A model generated the notes under the pieces. The model worked only from the letters and a program-made list of their open reading frames with translations, did no database searches and was not told the DNA's origin. Below, piece after piece: positions 1 to 7,371 of a stretch of DNA of 8,865 bases. Position numbers and translations under genes: made by a program. The stretch comes from Neisseriales bacterium (GTDB lineage Bacteria > Pseudomonadota > Gammaproteobacteria > Burkholderiales > UBA11063): contig SSGY01000121.1 in the NCBI GenBank assembly GCA_008017145.1, positions 1 to 8,865 on the forward strand, read 5' to 3'. How positions within the stretch are numbered: the first letter of the stretch is position 1; each line of letters opens with the position of its first letter.

Positions 1-439
1 AGGACGGATTGTACTGAATTTGCAATCTGCTTCTACTAAAGTAAGCGACCTACCTGATTTTAGATTGGAAAATGGTGACACGATTTATATTCCACCAATC
101 CCAGATACTGTTAATGTGATCGGACAGGTCTATAATCCAGCAACGTTTATCTATAAGCCTGATTATTCTGTAGGTAAGTATATTAATTTGGCTGGCACTG
201 AGAATCAATATGCTGATACTTCAATTGAGTATGTCTTACGTGCTGACGGTACTTTGTATAGTAAACAACAAGCTGGCTGGTTTGGTTCTTTTGCCGGGCG
301 GACATTAAATCCTGGTGATGTAATTATTGTACCTCAGCAAGCACAAATCGGTGGCACTATGCAGAATTTGCTGAATTGGACACAAGTATTGTCTAACTTT
401 GGTACTGCAGCAGCAGCGATTACTGTCTTCAAAAATTAG
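1..439 (+). CDS. OPX/SLBB polysaccharide export protein, C-terminal fragment
   Basis: The reading frame is open from the first full codon (position 2) and has no credible start in the window. The TTG at 20 lies inside an uninterrupted frame, so this is the 3' end of a longer gene. About 146 residues are visible. They hold a 'NGDTIYIPPIPDTVNVIGQV' stretch followed by an SLBB-like fold (VYNPATFIY, then VGKYINLAG), a second basic/Gly segment (AGRTLNPGDVIIVPQ), and a C-terminal tail (LNWTQVLSNFGTAAAAITV) that I recognise from multi-SLBB outer-membrane polysaccharide export proteins. Proteins of this family form the outer-membrane/periplasmic channel for capsule or exopolysaccharide; the N-terminal Poly_export domain and any lipoprotein signal would be upstream of the window. 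The gene ends 16 bases before wzz, in keeping with the usual OPX-Wzz pairing. The family call is firm; the exact type (Wza-like or another OPX class) cannot be told from the fragment. Confidence 0.85.
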   Translation, partial: GRIVLNLQSASTKVSDLPDFRLENGDTIYIPPIPDTVNVIGQVYNPATFIYKPDYSVGKYINLAGTENQYADTSIEYVLRADGTLYSKQQAGWFGSFAGRTLNPGDVIIVPQQAQIGGTMQNLLNWTQVLSNFGTAAAAITVFKN

Positions 440-455
440 TTATGAAATTAAAATA

Positions 456-1595
456 ATGGAAAATAAACAAAAAGAAATTGATCTAAGTAAAGTCATACTT
501 ATTCTAAAAGAGAATCGGAAACAAATTGGAATTGTTACAGCAGTTACCACTCTGCTTGCGATTATCTATTGTATCTTTGCGACACCAATTTTCACTGCCA
601 AGACTGTAATTAATCCACCAAAATTAACGGATGCGGGAAGTGGAGTGTCTCAGGCATTAGGTGGTTTAGCGATCCTAGCTGGCGGAGGAGGTGGATTCTT
701 GTCGCAAAAGACTGATACTGATGTTGCAATTGCTTTACTTAACACCAATGCGTTAAAAGATATGGTAATTAATAAACTTGACTTGGGTAAATACTATGGA
801 GTCAAAGATAGTGAATTGGCTAGGCGATCTTTAAGCGGGCATGTAAAATTTTTTCCTGATATGAAAAGTGGGTTTTTGGAAATTGATGTGGACGACAAAG
901 ATCCTAAATTAGCGACAAAAATAGCTAATTATTATTGCATTGCCTTAGGGCAGTTGATTAGTAATATAGCTTATGGTCGCAGTAGTCAAAAAATGCAGTT
1001 TTTAGAGCAGCAGGAGTCTGCAGCTAAAGCAAGTTTAAAAATAGCGCAAAATGCATTAAAGACATTTGCATTGAAGAATGGAATTTCCGCTGGTGTACAA
1101 GCTCAGGTAATTACTAGCCTTTCTACACAGTTACAAGCTCAGCTGGTTGTGGCTCAATCACAATTACAGGCTATGTCTTTATATGCAACGAGTGATAATC
1201 CAGATTACAAATCATTACAAGCAAAAGTTGATGGATTACGACAACAGTTAGATGCAATTAGCGGACAAGGAGATACGTCTGATCAATTCTCAATTCCTGC
1301 TAGTTTGGCTCCTGAGCTATCACAACAGTATGCTAATCTTATGCGAGACTTAGTTATGAATGAAGAAATGCTTAAAGTTATAACAAAACAATATCAAGCA
1401 TCAAGGTTAGATGTTTTAAGCGAAATAGCTCCAACTGGTGTACAAGTTATAGATATAGCACAAATACCGATATATAAGACAAGACCAAAAAGATTAAATA
1501 TCTTACTAGGCTGGTTTTTATTTGGTCTAATCGGGGGGTGTGTGTATTTTATTATTCGCAATGGAAAAGAGATAATTATATATCGAGAGATATGA
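456..1595 (+). CDS. wzz: Wzz-family polysaccharide chain-length regulator (polysaccharide co-polymerase)
   Basis: This is a 379-residue inner-membrane protein that sets polysaccharide chain length, working with the polymerase and, here, probably with the OPX protein upstream. ATG 456 is preferred over the in-frame TTG at 399 because the latter would add a stretch overlapping the OPX gene, and family members start close to the 'KEIDLSKVILILKENRK' cytoplasmic segment. The first membrane helix is at about residues 24-41 and is followed by PIFTAKTVI, typical of Wzz. A Gly-rich segment (about 69-80, ALGGLAILAGGGGG) is also typical. A long periplasmic region rich in Gln, Ala and Leu (about 175-270 and 285-320) looks coiled-coil. 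A Pro-containing motif (PIYKTRPKRLN, 338-348) leads into the second helix (about 349-367) with Gly spacing. There is no Walker A or Tyr-rich tail, so it is not a Wzc-type kinase. No strong Shine-Dalgarno is seen, so translation may be coupled to the OPX gene ending at 439. Confidence 0.9.
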   Translation: MENKQKEIDLSKVILILKENRKQIGIVTAVTTLLAIIYCIFATPIFTAKTVINPPKLTDAGSGVSQALGGLAILAGGGGGFLSQKTDTDVAIALLNTNALKDMVINKLDLGKYYGVKDSELARRSLSGHVKFFPDMKSGFLEIDVDDKDPKLATKIANYYCIALGQLISNIAYGRSSQKMQFLEQQESAAKASLKIAQNALKTFALKNGISAGVQAQVITSLSTQLQAQLVVAQSQLQAMSLYATSDNPDYKSLQAKVDGLRQQLDAISGQGDTSDQFSIPASLAPELSQQYANLMRDLVMNEEMLKVITKQYQASRLDVLSEIAPTGVQVIDIAQIPIYKTRPKRLNILLGWFLFGLIGGCVYFIIRNGKEIIIYREI

Positions 1596-1648
1596 TTTTT
1601 TGGAAGTTAGGTATTTTAGCTACGTCATATATAGCTATTAAATTTTAG
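1592..1648 (+). CDS. possible 18-residue hydrophobic micro-ORF between wzz and gmd
   Basis: An ATG at 1592 overlaps the wzz stop as ATGA and opens an 18-codon frame (MIFWKLGILATSYIAIKF) that ends with a TAG whose final G is the first base of the gmd Shine-Dalgarno GAGGAG. The peptide is hydrophobic enough to be a single short membrane segment. It fills nearly all of the only gap between wzz and gmd. It has no recognised family. It could be a translational-coupling leader that hands ribosomes from wzz to gmd, a remnant of a lost gene, or chance in AT-rich DNA. A weak hairpin (TAGCTA at 1617-1622 with TAGCTA at 1632-1637) lies inside it. Evidence is positional only. Confidence 0.25.
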   Translation: MIFWKLGILATSYIAIKF

Positions 1649-1653
1649 AGGAG
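1648..1653 (+). promoter_or_regulatory. strong Shine-Dalgarno of gmd
   Basis: GAGGAG lies 8 bases before the ATG at 1662 and is the best ribosome-binding site in the window; most other genes here rely on overlaps or weak sites. It fixes the gmd start and suggests gmd and the sugar-nucleotide genes are translated independently of wzz. Confidence 0.8.
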
Positions 1654-1661
1654 TTAGATAA

Positions 1662-2735
1662 ATGAAGAAAGTAGCATTAATAACAGGAGTAAATGGTCAG
1701 GATGGCTCATATTTAGCGGAACTCCTGATAGGAAAAGGTTATGAAGTCCATGGTATATTACGCCGGAGTTCTATTTTTAATACTCAAAGAATTGAGCATC
1801 TTTATTTAGATGATCTAGTTGAAGATATGCATAAGGCACGTAAATTACAGCTCCATTATGGCGATATGACTGACTCTAGTTCACTAATGAACATTATTCA
1901 AAAAACTCAGCCTGATGAAATTTATAATTTGGCGGCTCAATCGCATGTAAAAGTATCGTTTGAGATACCTGAGTACACAGCTAATGGAGATGCAATCGGC
2001 ACTTTACGTATTTTAGAAGCCGTGCGTATTTTGGGCTTAGATAAAAAGACTAGAATCTATCAAGCCTCAACCTCTGAGCTATACGGTAAAGTTCAAGAAA
2101 TCCCACAAACGGAAACTACCCCATTTTATCCTCGCTCACCGTATGCTGTAGCTAAACAATATGCCTTCTGGATTACTAAAAATTACCGTGAAGCATATGG
2201 ATTATATGCAGTGAATGGTATCTTATTTAATCATGAGTCAGAACGTCGTGGTGAAACCTTTGTAACGCGCAAGATCACACTGGCAGTAGCCAATATTAAA
2301 AAAGGCTACCAAAAGAAATTATACCTAGGAAATTTGAATTCGCTACGCGATTGGGGTTATGCCAAAGATTATGTAGAATGCATGTGGTTGATATTGCAGC
2401 ATGAAACTCCAGAAGATTTTGTGATTGCAACAGGCGAACAGCATTCAGTACGAGAATTTACCGAATTAGCATTCAAGCATGTAGGTATCGAGATTGAGTG
2501 GCAAGGTGAAGGCGTTAATGAAAAAGGAATTTGTAAACAAACTGGTACGGTATTGGTTGAAGTAGATCCTAAGTATTTTAGACCTACGGAAGTTGAAACT
2601 CTGCTTGGTAATCCGCAAAAAGCTAAATCGCTACTTGGTTGGAACCCTACTAAAACTTCATTTGCACAGTTAGTCGAGATAATGACTAAGCATGATCTTG
2701 ATTATGTTGAGAAAATGAAATTGGCGAGATACTAA
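1662..2735 (+). CDS. gmd: GDP-mannose 4,6-dehydratase
   Basis: This cytoplasmic, NADP-dependent enzyme of the extended short-chain dehydrogenase family converts GDP-D-mannose to GDP-4-keto-6-deoxy-D-mannose, the branch point for GDP-fucose, GDP-colitose, GDP-perosamine and GDP-rhamnose. The 357 residues match the family's usual length. Visible motifs are the Rossmann GVNGQDG (residues 9-15), the RR pair of the cofactor loop (34-35), LAAQSHV (90-96), the catalytic STSELYG segment (T137 and E139) and YAVAK (Y161, K165), which has the same 24-residue Thr-to-Tyr spacing as the E. coli enzyme. [17 protein letters not shown] (from about 189) is the typical substrate-binding segment. The start is fixed by a GAGGAG site. 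The next gene starts 4 bases after its stop. With the ColD-type enzyme two genes downstream, its product is probably channelled to GDP-L-colitose. Genes for making GDP-mannose are not in the window. Confidence 0.97.
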   Translation: MKKVALITGVNGQDGSYLAELLIGKGYEVHGILRRSSIFNTQRIEHLYLDDLVEDMHKARKLQLHYGDMTDSSSLMNIIQKTQPDEIYNLAAQSHVKVSFEIPEYTANGDAIGTLRILEAVRILGLDKKTRIYQASTSELYGKVQEIPQTETTPFYPRSPYAVAKQYAFWITKNYREAYGLYAVNGILFNHESERRGETFVTRKITLAVANIKKGYQKKLYLGNLNSLRDWGYAKDYVECMWLILQHETPEDFVIATGEQHSVREFTELAFKHVGIEIEWQGEGVNEKGICKQTGTVLVEVDPKYFRPTEVETLLGNPQKAKSLLGWNPTKTSFAQLVEIMTKHDLDYVEKMKLARY

Positions 2736-2739
2736 ATTT

Positions 2740-3660
2740 ATGAAGAATATTTTAATAACTGGTGGTTCTGGTATGGTTGGCAAAAACCTGCTTGAACATC
2801 CTAACTCACAGAATTATATTGTTCATTCTCCCAGTAGTAATGTATTAAATCTTTTTGACTATTCTGCTGTTTATGAGTATATCAAATCTAATAGTATTAA
2901 TACAATAATTCATTGTGCAGGTCAAGTTGGCGGTATTCATGCTAATATGAGCGACCCTACAGGGTTTCTTAATAACAACTTACTTATGGGTGTTAATCTG
3001 GTAAATGCTGCAAAAGCTAATAATGTAGCACGGCTAATTAACCTTGGTAGCTCCTGTATGTACCCACGAAATTATATTAATCCTTTAAAAGAAGAATACA
3101 TTCTAAATGCACCATTAGAGCCAACAAATGAGGGGTATGCTTTAGCTAAGATAACTGTCGCAAAATTATGTGAATATATTCGTCGTCAATATGGTTTAGA
3201 GTATAAAACCCTAATTCCATGTAATCTTTATGGTCGTTGGGATAAATTTGGTGAAAGTAATTCACATCTAATACCTGCGGTAATTAAGAAGATAAATGAT
3301 GCGCATACAAAAGATCAACCTACCGTCGAAATTTGGGGTGATGGTTTAGCCCGTCGTGAATTTATGCTAGCATCTGATTGTGCCGATGGGATATTTTATG
3401 CACTAGATAATTTTGAAAAGTTAGACGACTACACTAATTTGGGGCTTGGTTATGATTATTCGATTAATGATTACTATCAAGCTGTAGCAGAGGTAATTGG
3501 ATACAATGGTAAATTTGTCCATGATTTAAGCAAACCTGTTGGTATGCAACAGAAATTAGTTGATACTTCAAAGGTTAAATCTTTAGGTTGGTCAGCAAAA
3601 CATACTTTGCGTGACGGGTTAGAAGAAACTTATAAATTTTTTACGGATATGCAAAAATGA
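2740..3660 (+). CDS. colC: Fcl/WcaG-like epimerase-reductase, probably GDP-L-colitose synthase (ColC)
   Basis: This 306-residue extended short-chain dehydrogenase belongs to the GDP-L-fucose synthase superfamily: an NADP-dependent 3,5- or 5-epimerase plus 4-reductase acting on a GDP-4-keto-6-deoxy sugar. Seen in the sequence are GGSGMVG (8-14), AGQVGGI (60-66), the catalytic GSSCMYP (S104, C106), YALAK (Y133, K137) and SNSHLIPA with H176. All of the Ser, Cys, Tyr, Lys and His positions of the E. coli fucose synthase are therefore present. The N-terminus has GGSG where fucose synthases usually have GHRG, and the protein is a little shorter than E. coli Fcl (321). Its stop overlaps the start of the colD-like gene as ATGA, so the two are translationally coupled. 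Because that neighbour removes the 3-hydroxyl, I infer that this enzyme acts on GDP-4-keto-3,6-dideoxymannose (ColC) rather than making GDP-fucose. The superfamily is certain; the ColC versus Fcl choice rests mainly on context. Confidence 0.72.
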   Translation: MKNILITGGSGMVGKNLLEHPNSQNYIVHSPSSNVLNLFDYSAVYEYIKSNSINTIIHCAGQVGGIHANMSDPTGFLNNNLLMGVNLVNAAKANNVARLINLGSSCMYPRNYINPLKEEYILNAPLEPTNEGYALAKITVAKLCEYIRRQYGLEYKTLIPCNLYGRWDKFGESNSHLIPAVIKKINDAHTKDQPTVEIWGDGLARREFMLASDCADGIFYALDNFEKLDDYTNLGLGYDYSINDYYQAVAEVIGYNGKFVHDLSKPVGMQQKLVDTSKVKSLGWSAKHTLRDGLEETYKFFTDMQK

Positions 3661-4823
3661 GTAAAATTAAATATAGCTTAGCTAGTAGTACTTGGGATGA
3701 AAAAGAATTAGCATCTATTCAAAGAGTAATTGATAGTGGTAATTATTCTATGGGTAATGAAGTTATTAAATTTGAACAGGAATTTGCTAAATTTACTGGC
3801 AGCAAATATTGCGTTATGGTGAATTCAGGCTCATCTGCAAATCTGATTATGACGGCTGCCTTATTCTATCGTAAGGAAAATAAACTGCAACCAGGAGATG
3901 AAGTTATTGTTCCTGCGGTATCTTGGCCAACTACCTTTTATCCACTTGCTCAATATGGTTTGAAACTTAAGTTTGTGGATATTGATAAAAATACACTTAA
4001 TTATGATTTGAATGCACTTAAGGCAGCAGTATCAGAAAAAACTCGATTATTGATGGTAGTTAATTTGTTGGGTAATCCTAATGATTTTGCCCAAATCAAT
4101 GAAATTATTGCTAATAAAAATATTACGCTAATTGAAGATAATTGTGAATCAATGGGTGCATTATTTCAAGCCAAACAAGCTGGAACATTTGGTGTTATGG
4201 GAAGTTTTAGTACTTTCTTTAGCCATCACATGGCAACTATGGAAGGTGGAATGGTTGTAACAGACGATGAAGAGCTTTATCATATTTTATTGTCTCTGAG
4301 AGCTCACGGCTGGACACGCAATTTGCCAAAATTTAACCATGTTTGTGGGGAGAAAAGTGATGATCCGTTTGAAGAGTCGTTTCGCTTCGTTTTGCCTGGT
4401 TATAATGTACGACCTATCGAAATGGAAGCTGCAGTCGGTTTAGAGCAACTCAAAAAATTACCAAGCTTTATCCAAGAGCGTCGAAATAATGCAATTCATT
4501 TTCAAAAGTTATTTGAAAACCACCCAGATTTTTATATTCAACAAGAGATCGGCTCAAGTAGCTGGTTTGGATTCTCGTTTGTGATTAAAGAAAGTTCGAA
4601 ATTAACTCGTAAAGAAGTTGCTAAAAAACTTATGGAAGCAGGTATTGAATGTCGCCCAATAGTTGCGGGTAATTTTGCTAAAAATGAAGTGATGAAATAT
4701 TTTAATTATGAAATACATGGTGAATTGACTAACGCTGAATTAATTGATCGAAATGGTTTATTTGTAGGCAATCATCAGTTTGATATAAGTCAACAAATTG
4801 ATTATTTAGTGCAATTTATTTAA
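3657..4823 (+). CDS. colD: GDP-4-keto-6-deoxy-D-mannose 3-dehydratase (ColD), PLP-dependent
   Basis: This belongs to the DegT/DnrJ/EryC1/StrS fold (type I PLP enzyme) and is 388 residues, the same length I recall for E. coli ColD. Family landmarks are NSGSSANL (56-63, PLP phosphate binding), PAVSWPTTFYP (86-96), LIEDNCES (158-165, the Asp that contacts the pyridine nitrogen) and FSTFFSHHMATMEGG (184-198). In ordinary sugar aminotransferases the last motif carries the PLP Schiff-base Lys; here the equivalent position is His190. That Lys-to-His change marks the 3-dehydratases ColD and RfbH, and the SHH...TMEGG form is the ColD version. ColD uses PMP regenerated with L-glutamate to remove the C3 hydroxyl and needs no iron-sulfur partner, which fits the absence of a reductase gene here. 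RfbH-type enzymes carry a [2Fe-2S] cluster and are longer. A GDP-perosamine synthase is excluded by the missing Lys. It overlaps the Fcl-like gene by ATGA. Confidence 0.9.
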   Translation: MSKIKYSLASSTWDEKELASIQRVIDSGNYSMGNEVIKFEQEFAKFTGSKYCVMVNSGSSANLIMTAALFYRKENKLQPGDEVIVPAVSWPTTFYPLAQYGLKLKFVDIDKNTLNYDLNALKAAVSEKTRLLMVVNLLGNPNDFAQINEIIANKNITLIEDNCESMGALFQAKQAGTFGVMGSFSTFFSHHMATMEGGMVVTDDEELYHILLSLRAHGWTRNLPKFNHVCGEKSDDPFEESFRFVLPGYNVRPIEMEAAVGLEQLKKLPSFIQERRNNAIHFQKLFENHPDFYIQQEIGSSSWFGFSFVIKESSKLTRKEVAKKLMEAGIECRPIVAGNFAKNEVMKYFNYEIHGELTNAELIDRNGLFVGNHQFDISQQIDYLVQFI

Positions 4824-4862
4824 TCAGAAGCATGTAAAGCCGAATAAGAGTGAAGATTTAAT

Positions 4863-5879
4863 ATGAAAAAAATTGCAATTGTAATGGGTAGCCATTTGCA
4901 AAATAATATATTTGCCTCATGTAAACCTTATGATTTTGATAATTTTTTGTTTCAACACCGATTGCTAAAAAGCAGATTGTATGAATTAGGATATGATCTT
5001 GCTACATACGATATTAATAGCATTGATTGTGCTGATATAGTCTTTTACTATGATTATAACGACTCTCTTCCTCATCCTGTCAAATCTAAAAGAAATATTT
5101 TGTTTCTTTGGGAGAGTGAAGTAATTTCACCTCAATTATATCAAACTGAGTTATACACTAAGTTTGATATAATATTTACGTTTTGTGATGAACTTGTTGA
5201 TGGTGTTAAATTTTTAAAAATGAATTATGCTTATGATACACCATTAACTATAAATAAAGATATAGTTCAGAAAAAAAAGCTATGTACTTTAATTGCTGGG
5301 AATAAAGTTATAAATCATGAGTTAGAATTATATTCTAAAAGAAGAGAAGCTATTCGCTGGTTTGAAACACACCATCTGGAAGAATTTGATTTGTATGGTA
5401 GAGGTTGGCGAGAATACGTTACATCCAATCGATTATTAAATATGATTTCTCGAAGAGTGCCATTAGCTAAGCAAATACTAAAGGTAATATGTACAAAGCC
5501 ATTTCCATCTTACTGTGGGGAAATAGATGACAAAATACCGGTTTTAGAAAAATATAAGTTTGCAATTTGTTACGAAAATGCAAGAGATATACCTGGGTAC
5601 ATCACAGAGAAAATCTTCCATTGTTTTTTTGCAGGCTGTGTTCCAATTTATTGGGGCGCTAATAATATAACAGATTATGTACCATTTGATTGTTTTATTG
5701 ACATGCGTTATTATAAAACCTACGAAGCATTATATGATTATATCAGTAAAATGCCAAATGAAGAATATTTGCGATATTTAGAAAATATTGAATCATATCT
5801 CAATAGTGAGCAAATTCAGCAATTTTCAGCTGAGAATTTTGCGGACACGGTAATTAAAGAAGTATTAAATGAAGAGTAA
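4863..5879 (+). CDS. GT10-family fucosyltransferase-like protein (probable colitosyltransferase)
   Basis: This cytoplasmic or membrane-associated glycosyltransferase of 338 residues belongs to family GT10, the alpha-1,3/4-fucosyltransferases. The diagnostic nucleotide-binding region is clear: YKFAICYEN (231-239), then GYITEKIFHCFFAGCVPIYW (245-264), followed by DYVPFDCFID (271-280). Upstream, a basic SKRREAIRWF (158-167) and FDLYGRGW (175-182) match the GT10 central pattern. Family members transfer L-fucose from GDP-fucose, usually to GlcNAc. Because this operon appears to make GDP-colitose, and colitose is 3-deoxy-L-fucose, the donor here is more likely GDP-colitose; that is inference. A 39-base gap separates it from colD, with a purine-rich AAGAGTGAAG before the ATG. 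Its end overlaps wzx by 11 bases. The family is secure; donor and linkage are not. Confidence 0.88.
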   Translation: MKKIAIVMGSHLQNNIFASCKPYDFDNFLFQHRLLKSRLYELGYDLATYDINSIDCADIVFYYDYNDSLPHPVKSKRNILFLWESEVISPQLYQTELYTKFDIIFTFCDELVDGVKFLKMNYAYDTPLTINKDIVQKKKLCTLIAGNKVINHELELYSKRREAIRWFETHHLEEFDLYGRGWREYVTSNRLLNMISRRVPLAKQILKVICTKPFPSYCGEIDDKIPVLEKYKFAICYENARDIPGYITEKIFHCFFAGCVPIYWGANNITDYVPFDCFIDMRYYKTYEALYDYISKMPNEEYLRYLENIESYLNSEQIQQFSAENFADTVIKEVLNEE

Positions 5880-7371
5880 TTTTTTAAAAAGCCTATTGTA
5901 TAGTTATGGGAGTGTCGCGCTTACTTCGTTAATTGGCTTTATTACTCTGCCACTATCTTTGAATTATTTTGGTAAGGACTTATTTGGTTTATTCTCAATT
6001 ACCAATGACACATTGGCTTATCTAGCATTGTTTAATTTTGGTATTCCATGGGCCGCAGCGACTATTTTTGCTAAGCTATTAAATTATCGCGCCCAGAAAG
6101 AGTTATTATTTAAGTCATTAAAATTACTTTTCCTATTGTGCATAATTATGACTGGTATAGTAAGTACAATTGCTTTTCTTTATCCTAATTGGATACACTT
6201 TATCGCTCAAATTAATAATAATATTTTACCCTCAGCAAAGTTATTTATTAGTGTAAGTGTGATATTCTTTATAATTCGATTGCCTTTTAGCTTATTTGGG
6301 CAGTTGCTTATTTTTATTAACCGGGTTTATATATCTAAGATTATTGATATCTTTTCATCTTTGCTAGCGTTTGGCAGTTTACTGCTCGTCATTCATTTTA
6401 AATTAAGTATTGTCCAATATGCAATAATTAGCGGATTTATTTCGTTGCTTCCATTGTTTCTTTCGATACTTATTTTCATTAGAATTTGGCGAAGAGAATC
6501 ATTACCCTGTTCAGTATATAATTCTGAAAGTACTAGTTATCGACATTTAATGAGTAGTAGTTTTTATTTTTTTCTTAATGGGATTGGCGGTCTGATTATT
6601 TGGAATACAGATAGCATAGTTATTAGCCATTACTTAGGTCTGGGTGAAACAGCTGAATATGCAGTAATGTTTAAATTTTTTACAATTTTATTTATGATTA
6701 TTACACAGATAATGAACGTAGTAAATCCATTATTTCCTAAATTTGTTAAAGAAGATAAACGAGATAATCTATCCCAGTTATTTAATGTACTAACTCGTAT
6801 TTTTCCTGTAGTTGGTGGATTTATATTCATTATCATGTTTGGCTTTTTTAAAGAGTTTGTTATATTGTGGACTCATAATTCAAGCATCTTTATTGGATCG
6901 CTGTCTTGCTTTGCTATGGGATTATACTGCTATTTTTTATGCTCAAGCGTAGTTCCATACTCTGCGATAGTATCACTAAATTATGCCAAAGAAATTTACA
7001 AGTTAACTTTACTTGAAGCAATAGTTAATCTAATACTATCTATTTACTTTATAACAAAAATAGGTATTGCAGGTGTAGTCTTTGGGACACTAATTGCTCA
7101 TGTAGTCACAATGTTTATATTAGTACCATTAAAGCTTGATAAACTTATGCCAAATCTATTTAAGTTTGATTTTTTCTTTATAATTAAACATATTTTATTT
7201 GCAATTATTCCTGTTAGTTGTATGATCTATTATTTGAATACGTGTAGTTTCAATTTGACGAAAATGTTATTCTCTATATTGGTTTTTATTTTCTATTTTG
7301 CTGTAAGTTCTATTATTGTTGGTAAGAAGAATATATTAGAGGTTTTACAACTTATAAAGGTATTGAAATGA
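5869..7371 (+). CDS. wzx: Wzx-type polysaccharide flippase
   Basis: This 500-residue, strongly hydrophobic integral membrane protein has an estimated 12-14 membrane helices. It belongs to the MATE/MVF-like polysaccharide exporter group, which moves undecaprenyl-PP-linked repeat units across the inner membrane. The N-terminus (SYGSVALTSLIGFITLPLSL, then YFGKDLFGLFSI) and the first-loop pattern (LFNFGIPWAAATIFAKLL) are typical of Wzx, as is the length. It starts inside the GT10 gene (11-base overlap) with AAGAAG upstream of the ATG and ends in an ATGA overlap with the GT11 gene, so it sits in a block of coupled genes. Its presence together with Wzz suggests the Wzx/Wzy-dependent pathway, although no wzy is seen here. 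The gene is visibly more AT-rich than gmd, which is usual for wzx. Specific substrate cannot be read from the sequence. Confidence 0.92.
   Translation: MKSNFLKSLLYSYGSVALTSLIGFITLPLSLNYFGKDLFGLFSITNDTLAYLALFNFGIPWAAATIFAKLLNYRAQKELLFKSLKLLFLLCIIMTGIVSTIAFLYPNWIHFIAQINNNILPSAKLFISVSVIFFIIRLPFSLFGQLLIFINRVYISKIIDIFSSLLAFGSLLLVIHFKLSIVQYAIISGFISLLPLFLSILIFIRIWRRESLPCSVYNSESTSYRHLMSSSFYFFLNGIGGLIIWNTDSIVISHYLGLGETAEYAVMFKFFTILFMIITQIMNVVNPLFPKFVKEDKRDNLSQLFNVLTRIFPVVGGFIFIIMFGFFKEFVILWTHNSSIFIGSLSCFAMGLYCYFLCSSVVPYSAIVSLNYAKEIYKLTLLEAIVNLILSIYFITKIGIAGVVFGTLIAHVVTMFILVPLKLDKLMPNLFKFDFFFIIKHILFAIIPVSCMIYYLNTCSFNLTKMLFSILVFIFYFAVSSIIVGKKNILEVLQLIKVLK

Noticed and set aside
20..22. TTG at 20 as the start of the first gene
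   Set aside because: The frame is open to the window edge and the protein lacks its N-terminal export domain, so the gene simply begins upstream.
399..455. Upstream TTG extension of wzz by 19 codons
   Set aside because: It overlaps the end of the OPX gene and encodes a segment (MVLQQQRLLSSKISYEIKI) unlike Wzz N-termini; ATG 456 gives the expected start.
1600..1633. Possible promoter before gmd (TTGGAA ... TATATA)
   Set aside because: The spacing is about 22 bases, too long for a normal sigma-70 promoter, and AT-rich DNA gives such matches often.
1617..1637. TAGCTA-9-TAGCTA hairpin as a terminator between wzz and gmd
   Set aside because: The stem is only 6 bases and AT-rich with no following T tract, so it is not a credible rho-independent terminator.
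6630..6836. 68-codon open frame on the minus strand
   Set aside because: It lies wholly within wzx, has no recognisable motif or ribosome-binding site, and looks like an antisense shadow of a hydrophobic gene.
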